Positions 1-7,728 of a stretch of 28,351 bases of DNA are shown here, piece by piece. Positions within the stretch are counted from its first letter, which is position 1, and each line of letters starts with the position of its first letter. The DNA is taken from NCBI GenBank assembly GCA_018830465.1, contig JAHJSI010000052.1, forward strand, positions 1-28,351, given 5' to 3'. A program made the position numbers and the translations under genes. The stretch is from Patescibacteria group bacterium (GTDB lineage: Bacteria > Patescibacteriota > Patescibacteriia > UBA2169). Below the pieces are notes generated by a model. It was not told the origin of the DNA and made no database searches. It was given only the letters and a program-made list of their open reading frames with translations.

Positions 1-704
1 CTCGCGATCGCGAGAGTGCGCGGAGTAATTGAATTAGTTTGAAAGCTTTTTGATTCATGGATAATTCCAGCCAAAAGGCAAGTGCTTATTTTTTCATCAA
101 GAAAATTTTTATCCAAAGTTTCTGTCAAAGCAAAAAGAATTTCAGTTGTAGCGGTTGCGGTAAGTTCAATTAAATTAAGCTCTCCAAAATGTTCATTCTC
201 TGCTTTGTGGTCAATATTAATAATAGGAGTGTGATAAAAAAATTCAGTATGCTCATCATATATATTTCCCAGAGAATCAAGATCACACGCATCAAGCACA
301 ACAATTAGATCATGGGAATATGATTCCTGCTTTATTCGCGGAGTTGACAGCCGCATGTTTTTATTGTTAGGGAACATTCGAATCATGAGCTTGTTATTTT
401 TAACCTTGTATGTTAGCCCATTAATATTATTATCTCCAATATCAAATTCCAAAACCATATCATTGGCTTTAGGTATGTTTGACTGTATCAGACTATACTC
501 TGGCAAAAAATTGAAATTAGGATTAATGCCAAAACTTTTATTATCAATTACAATATCAGCTTTTTTCCCTAATTTTCTGGCCAGTAAATAAAAAGCCAAG
601 CTTGAGCAAATCGCATCCCCGTCAGGATTAGCTTTTGTAGTAATAAGAATATGCTTTTTATTTTCGAAAGTTTTGATTATTTGTTGAATCTCGTCAAGCT
701 GCAT
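1..704 (-). CDS. DHH-family phosphoesterase, partial (C-terminus beyond window)
   Basis: An open frame runs from an ATG at 704 to the window edge without a stop (234 residues visible). By family knowledge DHH proteins are metal-dependent phosphoesterases that degrade nanoRNA, pAp or cyclic dinucleotides. Seen: motif I NPDGDA (residues 26-31), DACD (138-141), then DHK (165-167) where DHH is usual, and GIIHESKSF where the second DHH protein of this window has GIYTDTDSF. The stretch between motif I and DACD is about 50 residues longer than in that paralogue. The DHHA1 domain would lie outside the window. It is transcribed divergently from infB, from a good promoter at 741-769; no clear Shine-Dalgarno precedes the ATG. 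Family assignment is confident. Whether the altered motif residues permit normal catalysis is unknown, so no gene symbol is given. Confidence 0.85.
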   Translation of the reverse strand, partial: MQLDEIQQIIKTFENKKHILITTKANPDGDAICSSLAFYLLARKLGKKADIVIDNKSFGINPNFNFLPEYSLIQSNIPKANDMVLEFDIGDNNINGLTYKVKNNKLMIRMFPNNKNMRLSTPRIKQESYSHDLIVVLDACDLDSLGNIYDEHTEFFYHTPIINIDHKAENEHFGELNLIELTATATTEILFALTETLDKNFLDEKISTCLLAGIIHESKSFQTNSITPRTLAIA

Positions 705-740
705 GTTTGTTTCTTTTTTTTTTAAGACTTTTAAGAAGTA

Positions 741-769
741 ATCATAATTCAAGATGCGCGATGTGTCAA
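741..769 (-). promoter_or_regulatory. Sigma70-type promoter for the DHH gene
   Basis: On the minus strand TTGACA (764-769) and TATGAT (741-746) are separated by exactly 17 bases. Transcription would start near 734, leaving a leader of about 30 bases that is A-rich before the ATG at 704. Confidence 0.7.
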
Positions 770-780
770 TTTGTGCATAA

Positions 781-809
781 TTGACTAAATACTATATTTT
801 TACTATACT
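781..809 (+). promoter_or_regulatory. Sigma70-type promoter for infB
   Basis: TTGACT (781-786), a 17-base spacer, and TATACT (804-809). The predicted start near 816 gives infB a leader of about 125 bases, which holds the CACTAAT repeats. It stands back to back with the promoter of the divergent DHH gene, with 11 bases between the two -35 boxes. Confidence 0.7.
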
Positions 810-824
810 TAGGTAGTTTTAGTC

Positions 825-857
825 CACTAATGCACTAATTTCACTAATCACACTAAT
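825..857 (+). repeat. Four direct CACTAAT repeats in the infB leader
   Basis: The heptamer CACTAAT occurs at 825, 833, 842 and 851, spaced 8, 9 and 9 bases apart. Its complement ATTAGTG recurs at 909-915, and the related ATTCGTG at 919-925 and 932-938, just before the infB start. The two sets could pair in the RNA or bind a protein. The role is not known. Confidence 0.75.
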
Positions 858-941
858 ATTTTCTTATTATAAATATGCATTATATAGCGGACTACTATTT
901 AAAACAGTATTAGTGTATATTCGTGAATAAGATTCGTGGGT

Positions 942-2942
942 ATGAATGTAACAGAACTTGCGCGGCAATTAAAAACAACAAAAGAAGAGCTTTTGGAAAA
1001 ATTGCCTTCTCTTGGTTTTGATATCGGCGTAAGAGCGATAAAAGTTGACAATTCTGTCGCGGAAAGAATAAAACAAGCATGGGCTCAAGGCGCGCGCCGC
1101 CAGAAAATAAAAGAGAAAATGGAAAAACAGCAAACAGCTTCTGAAGAAAAAAAAGAGACAGAAAGCGCGCAAAAAGAAATTTTAATACCTGAAAAAATTA
1201 CAGTAAATGATTTAGCTCAAAAATTAGCGATAGAAGTAACTTATCTAATCGGCTATTTAATGAAAAACGGAATAATGGCAACTCTGAATGAGCAGATTGA
1301 TTTTGAAACAGCTTCAATTGTCGCGGAAGATTATGGGTTTAAAGCGGTTAAATGCGAAAATAGAGATGATTCAAAAGACAGGGATCATGAAATCAGGGCA
1401 ATGAAAAAGACAAGAGCAGGCGGTAAATCTGGAAAATGGCGCGCGCCAGTTGTTGTTGTAATGGGGCATGTTGATCATGGAAAAACAACTTTGCTTGACG
1501 CAATCAGAAAAACAAATGTTGTTGAAGGAGAATCAGGAGGAATTACACAGCATATTGGGGCTTATCAAGTTGAAGAAAAAGATCGGTTGATTACATTTTT
1601 GGATACCCCAGGACATGAAGCATTTAAAGCAATGCGAGAGAGGGGCGGGCAAGTCGCTGATGTCGCGATTTTAATTGTTGCGGCTGATGACGGACTTAAG
1701 CCGCAGACGTTTGAATCAATAAATGTTATTCAAAAAGAAGGATTGCCGTTTGTTGTCGCAATCAACAAAATTGACAAGTCAGACGCTGACATTGACATGG
1801 TGAAAAAAGAATTAGCTGAAATTAATTTAAATCCAGAGGACTGGGGAGGCAAGACAATCTGCGTGCCGATCAGCGCTAAACAGGGCAAAAACATAAATGA
1901 ATTATTGGACATGGTTCTGCTTGTTTCTGATCTTGAAAAATTTACCGCAGATCCTGAAAAGCCTTCTTGCGGGATTATAATTGAGTCGCATATTGATAAA
2001 GGCGAAGGTCCTGTGGCAACAGTTCTTGTGCATGAAGGCACTTTGCGAGTAGGCGATGAAGTAGTTATTGGAAACACATATGGAAAAATCAAAGCGCTGA
2101 AAGACTGGAAAGGAGAAGATGTAAAGCAGGCGATTCCATCAACTCCTGTTAAGATTTTAGGGCTTAAGTCAGCTCCAAAAGTAGGAGATATCTTAAAAGT
2201 TGAGCAAATTGACAGAGCTCATCGCAAAAAATTATCAAAAAATTACCGCCTTATTGATACGCTCGCGCACGACGTTTCAACTAGCCATGCAGGCGCGGAA
2301 GATGATAAACAGGCGGACAAAGAAAAGGAAACAGAAAATCGCCTTAGTATAGTTGTTAAAGCAGACGCGCTTGGATCTCTTGAAGCATTGATTGCTTCAA
2401 TTAAAAAACTTGAGAAAAAAAATGTGTCAATTGCGATTTTAAAGCAAGGGCTTGGAAATATTACTGAGTCAGATTTGACTTTAGCGCAGGACGCGAAAGC
2501 AATTGTGTATGGATTTAATGTTCAATTATCTCAAGAAGCGCGGAAAATGAGCTATGAACGAACTGTTGATATAAAAATTTCTAAAATTATTTATGAAATT
2601 TTAGAAGACATAGAAAAGCGCGTTAAATCATTTGTTAAAATAGAAATTATTGAGGTTAAACAAGGAGATTTGCTTGTTCTTAAAGTGTTTAAAGATAGCC
2701 GTGATGAATCAATTATAGGATGCCGCGTTAAACAAGCTCCTGTTTCAAATAACGCGAAATTCAGGCTTATGCGAGATTCAGAGCCAATTGACGAAGGAGA
2801 AATTATTGAAATTCAGAAAAATAAGCAAAAAGTTGAGAAAGCAGAAGAAGGCGCGGAATGCGGCATTAAAGTCAAAGGCGTTCGAGGATTTAAAGAAGAA
2901 GATATCTTGTCTTGTTTTTCTGAAGAAGAAAAAGAGGTGTAA
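942..2942 (+). CDS. infB: Translation initiation factor IF-2
   Basis: GTPase that places initiator tRNA on the 30S subunit and promotes 50S joining in the cytoplasm. Seen: two IF2 N-terminal-type helical modules (about residues 1-40 and 85-140), then the G domain with GHVDHGKT (175-182), DTPGH (221-225), NKID (275-278) and SAK (311-313), followed by domains II to IV ending in a C-terminal beta barrel. At about 667 residues it is short for IF2, because the long charged N-terminal linker of larger bacteria is reduced. I start at ATG 942 (MNVTELARQL), which begins the IF2_N module; an in-frame GTG at 936 is also possible but adds only two residues. No clear Shine-Dalgarno is visible. The next gene begins 2 bases after the stop, so they are one operon. 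rbfA, often downstream of infB, is absent here. Confidence 0.97.
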   Translation: MNVTELARQLKTTKEELLEKLPSLGFDIGVRAIKVDNSVAERIKQAWAQGARRQKIKEKMEKQQTASEEKKETESAQKEILIPEKITVNDLAQKLAIEVTYLIGYLMKNGIMATLNEQIDFETASIVAEDYGFKAVKCENRDDSKDRDHEIRAMKKTRAGGKSGKWRAPVVVVMGHVDHGKTTLLDAIRKTNVVEGESGGITQHIGAYQVEEKDRLITFLDTPGHEAFKAMRERGGQVADVAILIVAADDGLKPQTFESINVIQKEGLPFVVAINKIDKSDADIDMVKKELAEINLNPEDWGGKTICVPISAKQGKNINELLDMVLLVSDLEKFTADPEKPSCGIIIESHIDKGEGPVATVLVHEGTLRVGDEVVIGNTYGKIKALKDWKGEDVKQAIPSTPVKILGLKSAPKVGDILKVEQIDRAHRKKLSKNYRLIDTLAHDVSTSHAGAEDDKQADKEKETENRLSIVVKADALGSLEALIASIKKLEKKNVSIAILKQGLGNITESDLTLAQDAKAIVYGFNVQLSQEARKMSYERTVDIKISKIIYEILEDIEKRVKSFVKIEIIEVKQGDLLVLKVFKDSRDESIIGCRVKQAPVSNNAKFRLMRDSEPIDEGEIIEIQKNKQKVEKAEEGAECGIKVKGVRGFKEEDILSCFSEEEKEV

Positions 2943-2944
2943 TT

Positions 2945-3898
2945 ATGCAGAAGATATTTGACCAGCTTAAGAGGGAAATTGAAAAATTTAATGCATTTTC
3001 TATTGTATGCCATAAGCGCCCGGATGGCGACGCTATTGGGTCTGTTTTGGCTTTTGCTCAATATCTTAAATCTGCTGGAAAAGAAGTTAGATTGTATTGC
3101 AAAGACAGTGTGCCGGCATATTTGAAGTTTTTAGAGGGAGCTAATGAAATAAAAACAGGACCAGATGAGTTTTGGCGAGGATCAGACGTTATTATGCTTC
3201 TTGATTGCGGGGATTTAAGCATGACAGGAATTGATAAAAATAATTTTGAGAACCACAAACTTATAACAATTGATCATCATGCCAGCAATTCTGGATACGC
3301 GGATATAAATATTATTGTTTCTCAATCGTCAGCAACATCAGAAATTTTATATAATTACTTTGTACATGTTGGATTTCAAATAAATAAAGCCGTGGCTACC
3401 CATCTTTTGTGCGGAATATATACTGATACTGACTCGTTTACAAATTTAGGCACAACCCCTGAAAGTTTGCGTGTTTCATCAGAGCTATTGTCGCTTGGCG
3501 CGGATTTCCGCGATATAACGGCCTATACTATGCGCAACAAATCTATCGCGTCTTTGAAGCTATGGGGAAGAGCGCTAGAGCGTCTGCGTTTTGATCAGAA
3601 AAAAGGGATTGCCACCACTGTCCTTAGAAGAGAAGATTTTAATGAATGCAACGCAACAAACGATGACGCGGAAGGAGTGGCAAATCTTTTAAATCATCTT
3701 TCTGGAGTTAAAATGGCAATGGTTCTGCGTGAATTGTCTGGTGGAGAGATAAAAGGAAGCTTGCGGACGACAAGCGAATTGATTGATGTCTCACAAGTTG
3801 CTAAACTAATGGGAGGAGGCGGACATAAAAAAGCAGCTGGGTTTACAGTGCGAGGTAGAATTGAAGAAACGGACAAGGGATGGAAGATAGTGGAGTAG
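2945..3898 (+). CDS. nrnA: DHH/DHHA1 phosphoesterase, NrnA-like
   Basis: Probable nanoRNase/pAp phosphatase that finishes RNA decay by hydrolysing 2-5-mers; the exact substrate is inferred from the family. Seen: RPDGDA (25-30), DCGD (87-90), DHH (110-112) and GIYTDTDSF (157-165) form an intact Mn2+ site, and a DHHA1 domain ends in a GGGGHKKAAGF substrate loop near 290-300. At 317 residues it has the usual length for the family. It starts 2 bases after infB, with GAGGTG just upstream as the ribosome site, so it is co-transcribed and translationally close-coupled to infB. The infB-(rbfA)-nrnA order is common in bacteria; here rbfA is missing. A DhhP-type cyclic dinucleotide hydrolase cannot be excluded by motif alone. 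Confidence 0.9.
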   Translation: MQKIFDQLKREIEKFNAFSIVCHKRPDGDAIGSVLAFAQYLKSAGKEVRLYCKDSVPAYLKFLEGANEIKTGPDEFWRGSDVIMLLDCGDLSMTGIDKNNFENHKLITIDHHASNSGYADINIIVSQSSATSEILYNYFVHVGFQINKAVATHLLCGIYTDTDSFTNLGTTPESLRVSSELLSLGADFRDITAYTMRNKSIASLKLWGRALERLRFDQKKGIATTVLRREDFNECNATNDDAEGVANLLNHLSGVKMAMVLRELSGGEIKGSLRTTSELIDVSQVAKLMGGGGHKKAAGFTVRGRIEETDKGWKIVE

Positions 3899-3983
3899 TT
3901 CAGAGTTAATAGTTAAAAGTTAAAAGAGGTCTATTAAGAACACAATCTTTGAACTATTAACTTTAAACTTTTAACTGTTATAT
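3899..3983 (+). repeat. AT-rich spacer with two crossing inverted repeats
   Basis: The nrnA-clpP spacer holds two exact inverted pairs, 3904-3912 with 3954-3962 (9 bp) and 3911-3921 with 3966-3976 (11 bp). They cross rather than nest, so they are alternative or pseudoknotted stems. No T-tract terminator and no convincing promoter were found. Confidence 0.5.
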
Positions 3984-4559
3984 ATGCATTTAATTCCAAC
4001 TGTTATAGAAAAAACGCACGCAGGCGAGCGCGCGTATGATATTTATTCTCGTCTTTTGAAAGAGAGGATTATTTTTTTGGGTTCTCCAATTAGCGATGAT
4101 GTGGCAAATACAATTATTGCCCAGCTTTTGCATTTAGACAGCGAGTCGCGTGAAAAAGATATTAAATTATATATTAATTCTCCGGGTGGATCAGTATCAG
4201 CCGGCTTAGCAGTATATGACACAATGCAATACGTAAAATCAGACGTATCAACAATATGCGTTGGAATCGCGGCATCAATGGGCGCGACTCTTTTGTCGTC
4301 CGGCGCAAAGGGAAAAAGATTTGCTTTGCCGAATTCAGAGATTATGCTTCATCAGATAATGGGAGGCGCGGAAGGCCAGGCATCTGATATTAAAATTCGC
4401 GCGGAGCATATTTTAAAAATGCATGAGCGATTAAATAAGATTTTAGCAAACCACACAGGACAAAGCATCAAAAAGATTGAACGCGACTCTGATAGGGACT
4501 ATTTTATGACTCCAGAAGAGGCGAAAGAGTATGGGATTATTGATAAGATTATTAAATAA
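3984..4559 (+). CDS. clpP: ATP-dependent Clp protease proteolytic subunit
   Basis: Serine peptidase that forms the two-ring degradation chamber served by ClpX or ClpC unfoldases. Seen: 191 residues, full family length; oxyanion-strand signature NSPGGSVSAG (65-74), nucleophile Ser98 in GIAASMGA, His123 in LPNSEIMLHQ and Asp172 in ERDSDRDYF, so the triad is complete and at the usual spacing. The N-terminal IPTVIEKT segment matches the axial-pore loop region. No ATPase partner is encoded in the window. It follows nrnA by 85 bases. The start has no strong Shine-Dalgarno. Assignment is secure. Confidence 0.98.
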   Translation: MHLIPTVIEKTHAGERAYDIYSRLLKERIIFLGSPISDDVANTIIAQLLHLDSESREKDIKLYINSPGGSVSAGLAVYDTMQYVKSDVSTICVGIAASMGATLLSSGAKGKRFALPNSEIMLHQIMGGAEGQASDIKIRAEHILKMHERLNKILANHTGQSIKKIERDSDRDYFMTPEEAKEYGIIDKIIK

Positions 4560-4568
4560 TTCCTATAC

Positions 4569-4597
4569 TTGACGAAAAAAAATGTTTATGGTAAGCT
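4569..4597 (+). promoter_or_regulatory. Candidate promoter upstream of rny
   Basis: TTGACG (4569-4574), 17 bases, then TAAGCT (4592-4597) preceded by TGG, an extended -10. The -10 hexamer is only a partial match. If used, it gives rny a leader of about 225 bases. Confidence 0.5.
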
Positions 4598-4603
4598 AGA
4601 TTT

Positions 4604-4830
4604 ATTATAAATATTAATTATCAGCTATTCTAGAAATACGATATTTTGGGTAGAATTGTTAGTTTGAAATTGCTATATTTGACTTTTTGACTATTTAGAA
4701 ATCATGAAAATTGAACATATTAAATAAGATGCTTTTGGCATTGCTATGCCCCATATCACGGGGCGCATGATTTCTGTTTACGCATTCTATACCAATCTAT
4801 CTCAATGGCTGTATATAAGAGAGATAGAAT
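4604..4830 (+). promoter_or_regulatory. Long structured 5' leader of rny
   Basis: Between clpP and rny there is no credible gene. The stretch contains a 10-bp perfect inverted repeat (4697-4706 with 4766-4775) enclosing a GGCAT/ATGCC hairpin (4737-4741 with 4746-4750) that competes with a GCCCC/GGGGC pairing (4748-4752 with 4760-4764). A last hairpin (4796-4803 with 4821-4828) covers the GAGAG-type ribosome site and ends 2 bases before the rny ATG at 4831. This layout suggests control of rny translation or mRNA stability by RNA folding; the function is inferred. Confidence 0.5.
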
Positions 4831-6354
4831 ATGGACATATCAATATTAATTTTAGTCGTCCTTGTTACCGGGGTCGGTTTTTTATTGGGTTATATTATAC
4901 GAAAGCTTATTGCTACAAGATCTATTTCGTCCGCAGAAGCAAAAGCAGAGCATATAATCCAAGAAGCTAAATCAAAAGAAAAAGAAGTTTTACTTGACGC
5001 AAAAGACAAATCTTTGGCAATAATTGAGGATGCAAAAAAAGATGAAGAAGCGCGCAGAAGAGAGCTTTCTAACGCGCAGCAACGATTAGAGAAGAGACAG
5101 TCATTATTTGATCAAAAAATTCTTGATTTAGAGAATAAGCAAAATCAGCTGGCTGATAAGTCAAAACAAATCCAAAGTACAAAAGACGAAATAATGAAGA
5201 TTAGAGAGCAGCAATTGGAAAAGCTTGAAAAAATCGCGGGATTGTCCCAGGAAGACGCAAAAAATGTTCTTCTTGAGAATGTTGAGATTAGATCTAAAGA
5301 CGATCTTCTTAATCGGCTTCGCAAAATGGATGAAGTTGCTTCTCATGAATGGGACGAAAAAGCAAAACAGCTTTTGTCTCTTGCATTGGAAAGATGCGCG
5401 TCATCTCATGCTGTTGAGACAACAACAACTTCCTTGCAACTTCCTTCTGATGAAATGAAAGGAAGAATTATTGGAAAAGAAGGCAGAAATATTAAAACTT
5501 TAGAACAATTAACCGGTGTTGAAATAATTATTGATGAAACGCCAGAGACATTGCTTATATCTGGATTCAGCCCAATCCGCAGGCATCTGGCAAAGAAAGC
5601 ATTAGAACGCCTTATGGTTGATGGAAGAATTCATCCAGGACGAATTGAAGGAACTGTTGAAGAGGCGAAAAAGGAAATTGCTTTGGAAATGAAAAAAGCC
5701 GGAGAAGAAGCGGCTTATGATGCTGGGGTCGCGGGCTTGCACCCAAAGCTTGTGCAGATTCTCGGACGGCTTAAATACAGAACAAGCTATGGCCAGAATG
5801 TACTGTCTCATTCTGTTGAAATAGCGCATTTATCAGTTTTACTTTCTGAAGAGCTTGGAGCTAATGTGGAATTAGCGCGCAAAGGAGGATTGCTTCATGA
5901 CATTGGAAAAGCAGTTGACCATGAAATTGAAGGCGGACATCCTAAGATTGGATATGATATCTGCAAGAAGTTTGGATTATCAGAAGAAGTCGCTAGAATT
6001 TGCGCAACTCACCACGAAGACCATCCAGACCAATTAGAGTCTATTATTGTAAAAGTTGCTGACGCTGTTTCAGGCGCGCGGCCTGGAGCCAGAAAAGATA
6101 CATATGAGCAATATCTGCAGCGCTTAGGCGAACTGGAAGACATTGCAAAAAGTTTTGATGGCATTGATAAAGCATACGCGATTCAAGCAGGAAGAGAAAT
6201 TCGCGTGTTTGTTAAGCCAGATCAGATTGATGATTTTGGAGCTCACGAACTAGCGCGCAATATCGCGGATAAAATTGAAGCAGAGCTTAAATATCCAGGA
6301 GAAATCAAGGTAAATGTAATTCGCGATTCAAGAGTGATTGAATACGCGCGGTAA
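4831..6354 (+). CDS. rny: Ribonuclease Y
   Basis: Membrane-anchored endoribonuclease that starts mRNA decay. Seen: N-terminal transmembrane helix (about 4-24), a long charged coiled coil (about 35-175), a KH RNA-binding domain with GRIIGKEGRN (211-220), then the HD domain with His327 (HSVE), His356-Asp357 (HDIGK) and the THHEDH segment. 507 residues, close to the usual 510-520. The ribosome site lies in a hairpin directly before the ATG. The downstream DsbA-like gene follows after 44 bases and the pair ends at the terminator 7216-7244. With pnp, the nrnA-like gene and a NYN protein nearby, the window carries much of an RNA-decay set. Confidence 0.97.
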   Translation: MDISILILVVLVTGVGFLLGYIIRKLIATRSISSAEAKAEHIIQEAKSKEKEVLLDAKDKSLAIIEDAKKDEEARRRELSNAQQRLEKRQSLFDQKILDLENKQNQLADKSKQIQSTKDEIMKIREQQLEKLEKIAGLSQEDAKNVLLENVEIRSKDDLLNRLRKMDEVASHEWDEKAKQLLSLALERCASSHAVETTTTSLQLPSDEMKGRIIGKEGRNIKTLEQLTGVEIIIDETPETLLISGFSPIRRHLAKKALERLMVDGRIHPGRIEGTVEEAKKEIALEMKKAGEEAAYDAGVAGLHPKLVQILGRLKYRTSYGQNVLSHSVEIAHLSVLLSEELGANVELARKGGLLHDIGKAVDHEIEGGHPKIGYDICKKFGLSEEVARICATHHEDHPDQLESIIVKVADAVSGARPGARKDTYEQYLQRLGELEDIAKSFDGIDKAYAIQAGREIRVFVKPDQIDDFGAHELARNIADKIEAELKYPGEIKVNVIRDSRVIEYAR

Positions 6355-6398
6355 ATATGTTATCGTCAAATAACCTTTAATTATTAAATATTATTTTT

Positions 6399-7199
6399 AT
6401 GGAAGATGAAAAAGGAATGTTTTCAAAAATGTCCCCTAAAACAGGATTTTTCGCGGGACTAGGAAGCGCTTTTATTGTTTTCTTTGTGATTGGTTTTTTT
6501 GTGTTGTTAGCCATGGTTGTTCAAGGTGATAAAGATGCTGAAATTGCGGATAATGACAAAAACAATCCAGAAGTCGCGGGAGAAGAAGCTCAAGTTCCAT
6601 CAGCGCAAGATTTAAATTTTAACCCTGCTCCTCTTAGTGAGAATGACTGGGTGCGCGGCAAGAGCGGCGCGCAAATAACTTTAATTGAGTATTCTGATAT
6701 TGAATGTCCGTTTTGCTCAAAATTTCATGAAACAACAAAACAAGTTTTGGAAGAATATCCAGATGATGTAAAATTAGTGTACAGGCATCTTCCTTTGCCT
6801 TCTTTGCATCCAAACGCGCCAAAAGACGCTGAAGCAACAGAGTGCGCCGGAGAGCTTGGTGGAAATGATATGTTTTGGAGATACCTTGATACATTATATA
6901 ATTCTGATTTGAGCAGTGTTGAACAATTAACTGAAATTGCGGTAGGAATGGGTCTTGATCGCAGCGCGTTTGATTCATGTTTGAGGAGCGGAAAGCACGC
7001 GGAAAAAGTACGCAGCAACTCAGATGACGGAGCCCAAGCCGCTGACACAGCATCATATATGGATAATGACCCAAGCAATGACGGCAGATGGGGCACTCCA
7101 TTTTCAGTGATTATTTCAGGCGATCAGAAGATTCCTGTTCCAGGCGCGTATCCGATTGATTATCTTAGGCAGATTATTGATTCTTTGCTTGTGAATTAA
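6399..7199 (+). CDS. Membrane-anchored DsbA-like thiol-disulfide oxidoreductase
   Basis: Probable extracytoplasmic disulfide oxidase or isomerase. Seen: short basic N-terminus, one transmembrane helix (about 17-42), an acidic linker (about 43-75), then a DsbA/thioredoxin fold with CPFC at 103-106, an inserted helical segment, and the cis-proline loop GTPFSV near 232-237. 266 residues. Two further cysteines (in ATECAGE and DSCLRS) lie in the helical insert and may be structural. No VKOR or DsbB partner is in the window. Clients are unknown; the secreted proteins encoded nearby are possible. Last gene of the rny transcript, followed by a strong terminator. Confidence 0.88.
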   Translation: MEDEKGMFSKMSPKTGFFAGLGSAFIVFFVIGFFVLLAMVVQGDKDAEIADNDKNNPEVAGEEAQVPSAQDLNFNPAPLSENDWVRGKSGAQITLIEYSDIECPFCSKFHETTKQVLEEYPDDVKLVYRHLPLPSLHPNAPKDAEATECAGELGGNDMFWRYLDTLYNSDLSSVEQLTEIAVGMGLDRSAFDSCLRSGKHAEKVRSNSDDGAQAADTASYMDNDPSNDGRWGTPFSVIISGDQKIPVPGAYPIDYLRQIIDSLLVN

Positions 7200-7215
7200 T
7201 TCGTTATATCAAAAG

Positions 7216-7244
7216 ACGCTCTGCATTTTGCAGGGCGTTTTTTT
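7216..7244 (+). terminator. Rho-independent terminator after the DsbA-like gene
   Basis: A 10-bp stem with one G-T pair (7216-7225 with 7229-7238) and a 3-base loop is followed by a run of T to 7244. Confidence 0.9.
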
Positions 7245-7257
7245 GTTCGCGCCAAAA

Positions 7258-7298
7258 TATAAAAAAACCGCCAGATACACAAAGGCATGGTGGCGGTT
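7258..7298 (-). terminator. Terminator of the 69-residue orphan gene
   Basis: On the minus strand an 8-bp stem (7291-7298 with 7266-7273, AACCGCCA/TGGCGGTT) is followed by a T run (A run 7259-7267 on the plus strand). It faces the previous terminator, so the two convergent units are insulated. Confidence 0.8.
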
Positions 7299-7320
7299 GA
7301 TTGTTCAGTATTTGCGCTGA

Positions 7321-7530
7321 TTACCCTTTCTTGGCTTGGGCAATGATACTTCCGATAGCTGGGCTTAGTATGCCATCCAATGCTATCAGCTTGTTGAACC
7401 TCTCCTTGTACAGGAATGCAAAGAGGCTACGTTGAGCCTGATTTAGCATTGTTCCGTCATTGATTTTTTCTGCTGAGATGCCCAGCACTTCAGAAGCTAA
7501 ACTGATTACGTTCTGGCGAGCACTGGCCAT
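7321..7530 (-). CDS. Small orphan protein, weakly acyl-carrier-protein-like
   Basis: A 69-residue protein (MASARQNVISLASEVLG...). It is a real gene: promoter TTGCTT-N17-TACAAT (7609-7637), leader of about 70 bases, the only perfect AGGAGGT Shine-Dalgarno in the window (7535-7541), and its own terminator. Size and helix pattern resemble acyl carrier proteins (VISLASEVLGISAEKIN, then a helix ending KERF), but the DSL phosphopantetheine site is absent; glutamine falls where serine is expected. It may be a non-carrier relative or something unrelated. Base composition is more balanced, and the GCG/CGCG-rich codon habit of its neighbours is missing, which suggests another origin or strong expression. 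No function is assigned. Confidence 0.75.
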   Translation of the reverse strand: MASARQNVISLASEVLGISAEKINDGTMLNQAQRSLFAFLYKERFNKLIALDGILSPAIGSIIAQAKKG

Positions 7531-7534
7531 CTTG

Positions 7535-7541
7535 ACCTCCT
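7535..7541 (-). promoter_or_regulatory. Consensus Shine-Dalgarno of the orphan gene
   Basis: AGGAGGT read on the minus strand, 4 bases before the ATG at 7530. It is notable because most genes in the window lack a recognisable ribosome site. Confidence 0.85.
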
Positions 7542-7608
7542 CTTGAGTTCTTGGGTGGTTGTTGTGAAACAGTTATTCAATTGTTCTAGAGCGAATAAAT
7601 TACTCAAT

Positions 7609-7637
7609 ATTGTACATCAAGTAAAATCAAAAAGCAA
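7609..7637 (-). promoter_or_regulatory. Promoter of the orphan gene
   Basis: Minus strand TTGCTT (7632-7637), 17 bases, TACAAT (7609-7614). The start would be near 7602. Confidence 0.6.
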
Positions 7638-7641
7638 CATT

Positions 7642-7666
7642 AAAATCGGCATAAAGCCGATTTTTT
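7642..7666. terminator. Bidirectional terminator hairpin
   Basis: A perfect 9-bp stem (7642-7650 with 7656-7664) with loop ATAAA. It is followed by six T on the plus strand and four T on the minus strand. Its likely job is to end the leftward tRNA/xer transcript before the orphan gene promoter. Confidence 0.65.
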
Positions 7667-7728
7667 GATATACTAAAATTATATAAATTATTTAAAACTA
7701 TACCAACCCAATACATCACACTTATCCT

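Noticed and set aside
1..14. CTCGCGATCGCGAG palindrome containing a cyanobacterial HIP1-like octamer
   Set aside because: It is a single occurrence in coding sequence (codons for Ala-Ile-Ala-Leu). No other copy was noticed.
355..591. 78-residue plus-strand open frame
   Set aside because: It lies antisense to the partial DHH phosphoesterase, whose motifs are clear on the minus strand, and has no domain of its own.
936..941. GTG start for infB
   Set aside because: It adds only Met-Gly before the natural MNVTELARQL start and has no better ribosome site.
4746..4970. 74-residue frame overlapping the rny start
   Set aside because: It runs out of frame through the first 140 bases of rny and shows no protein-like pattern.
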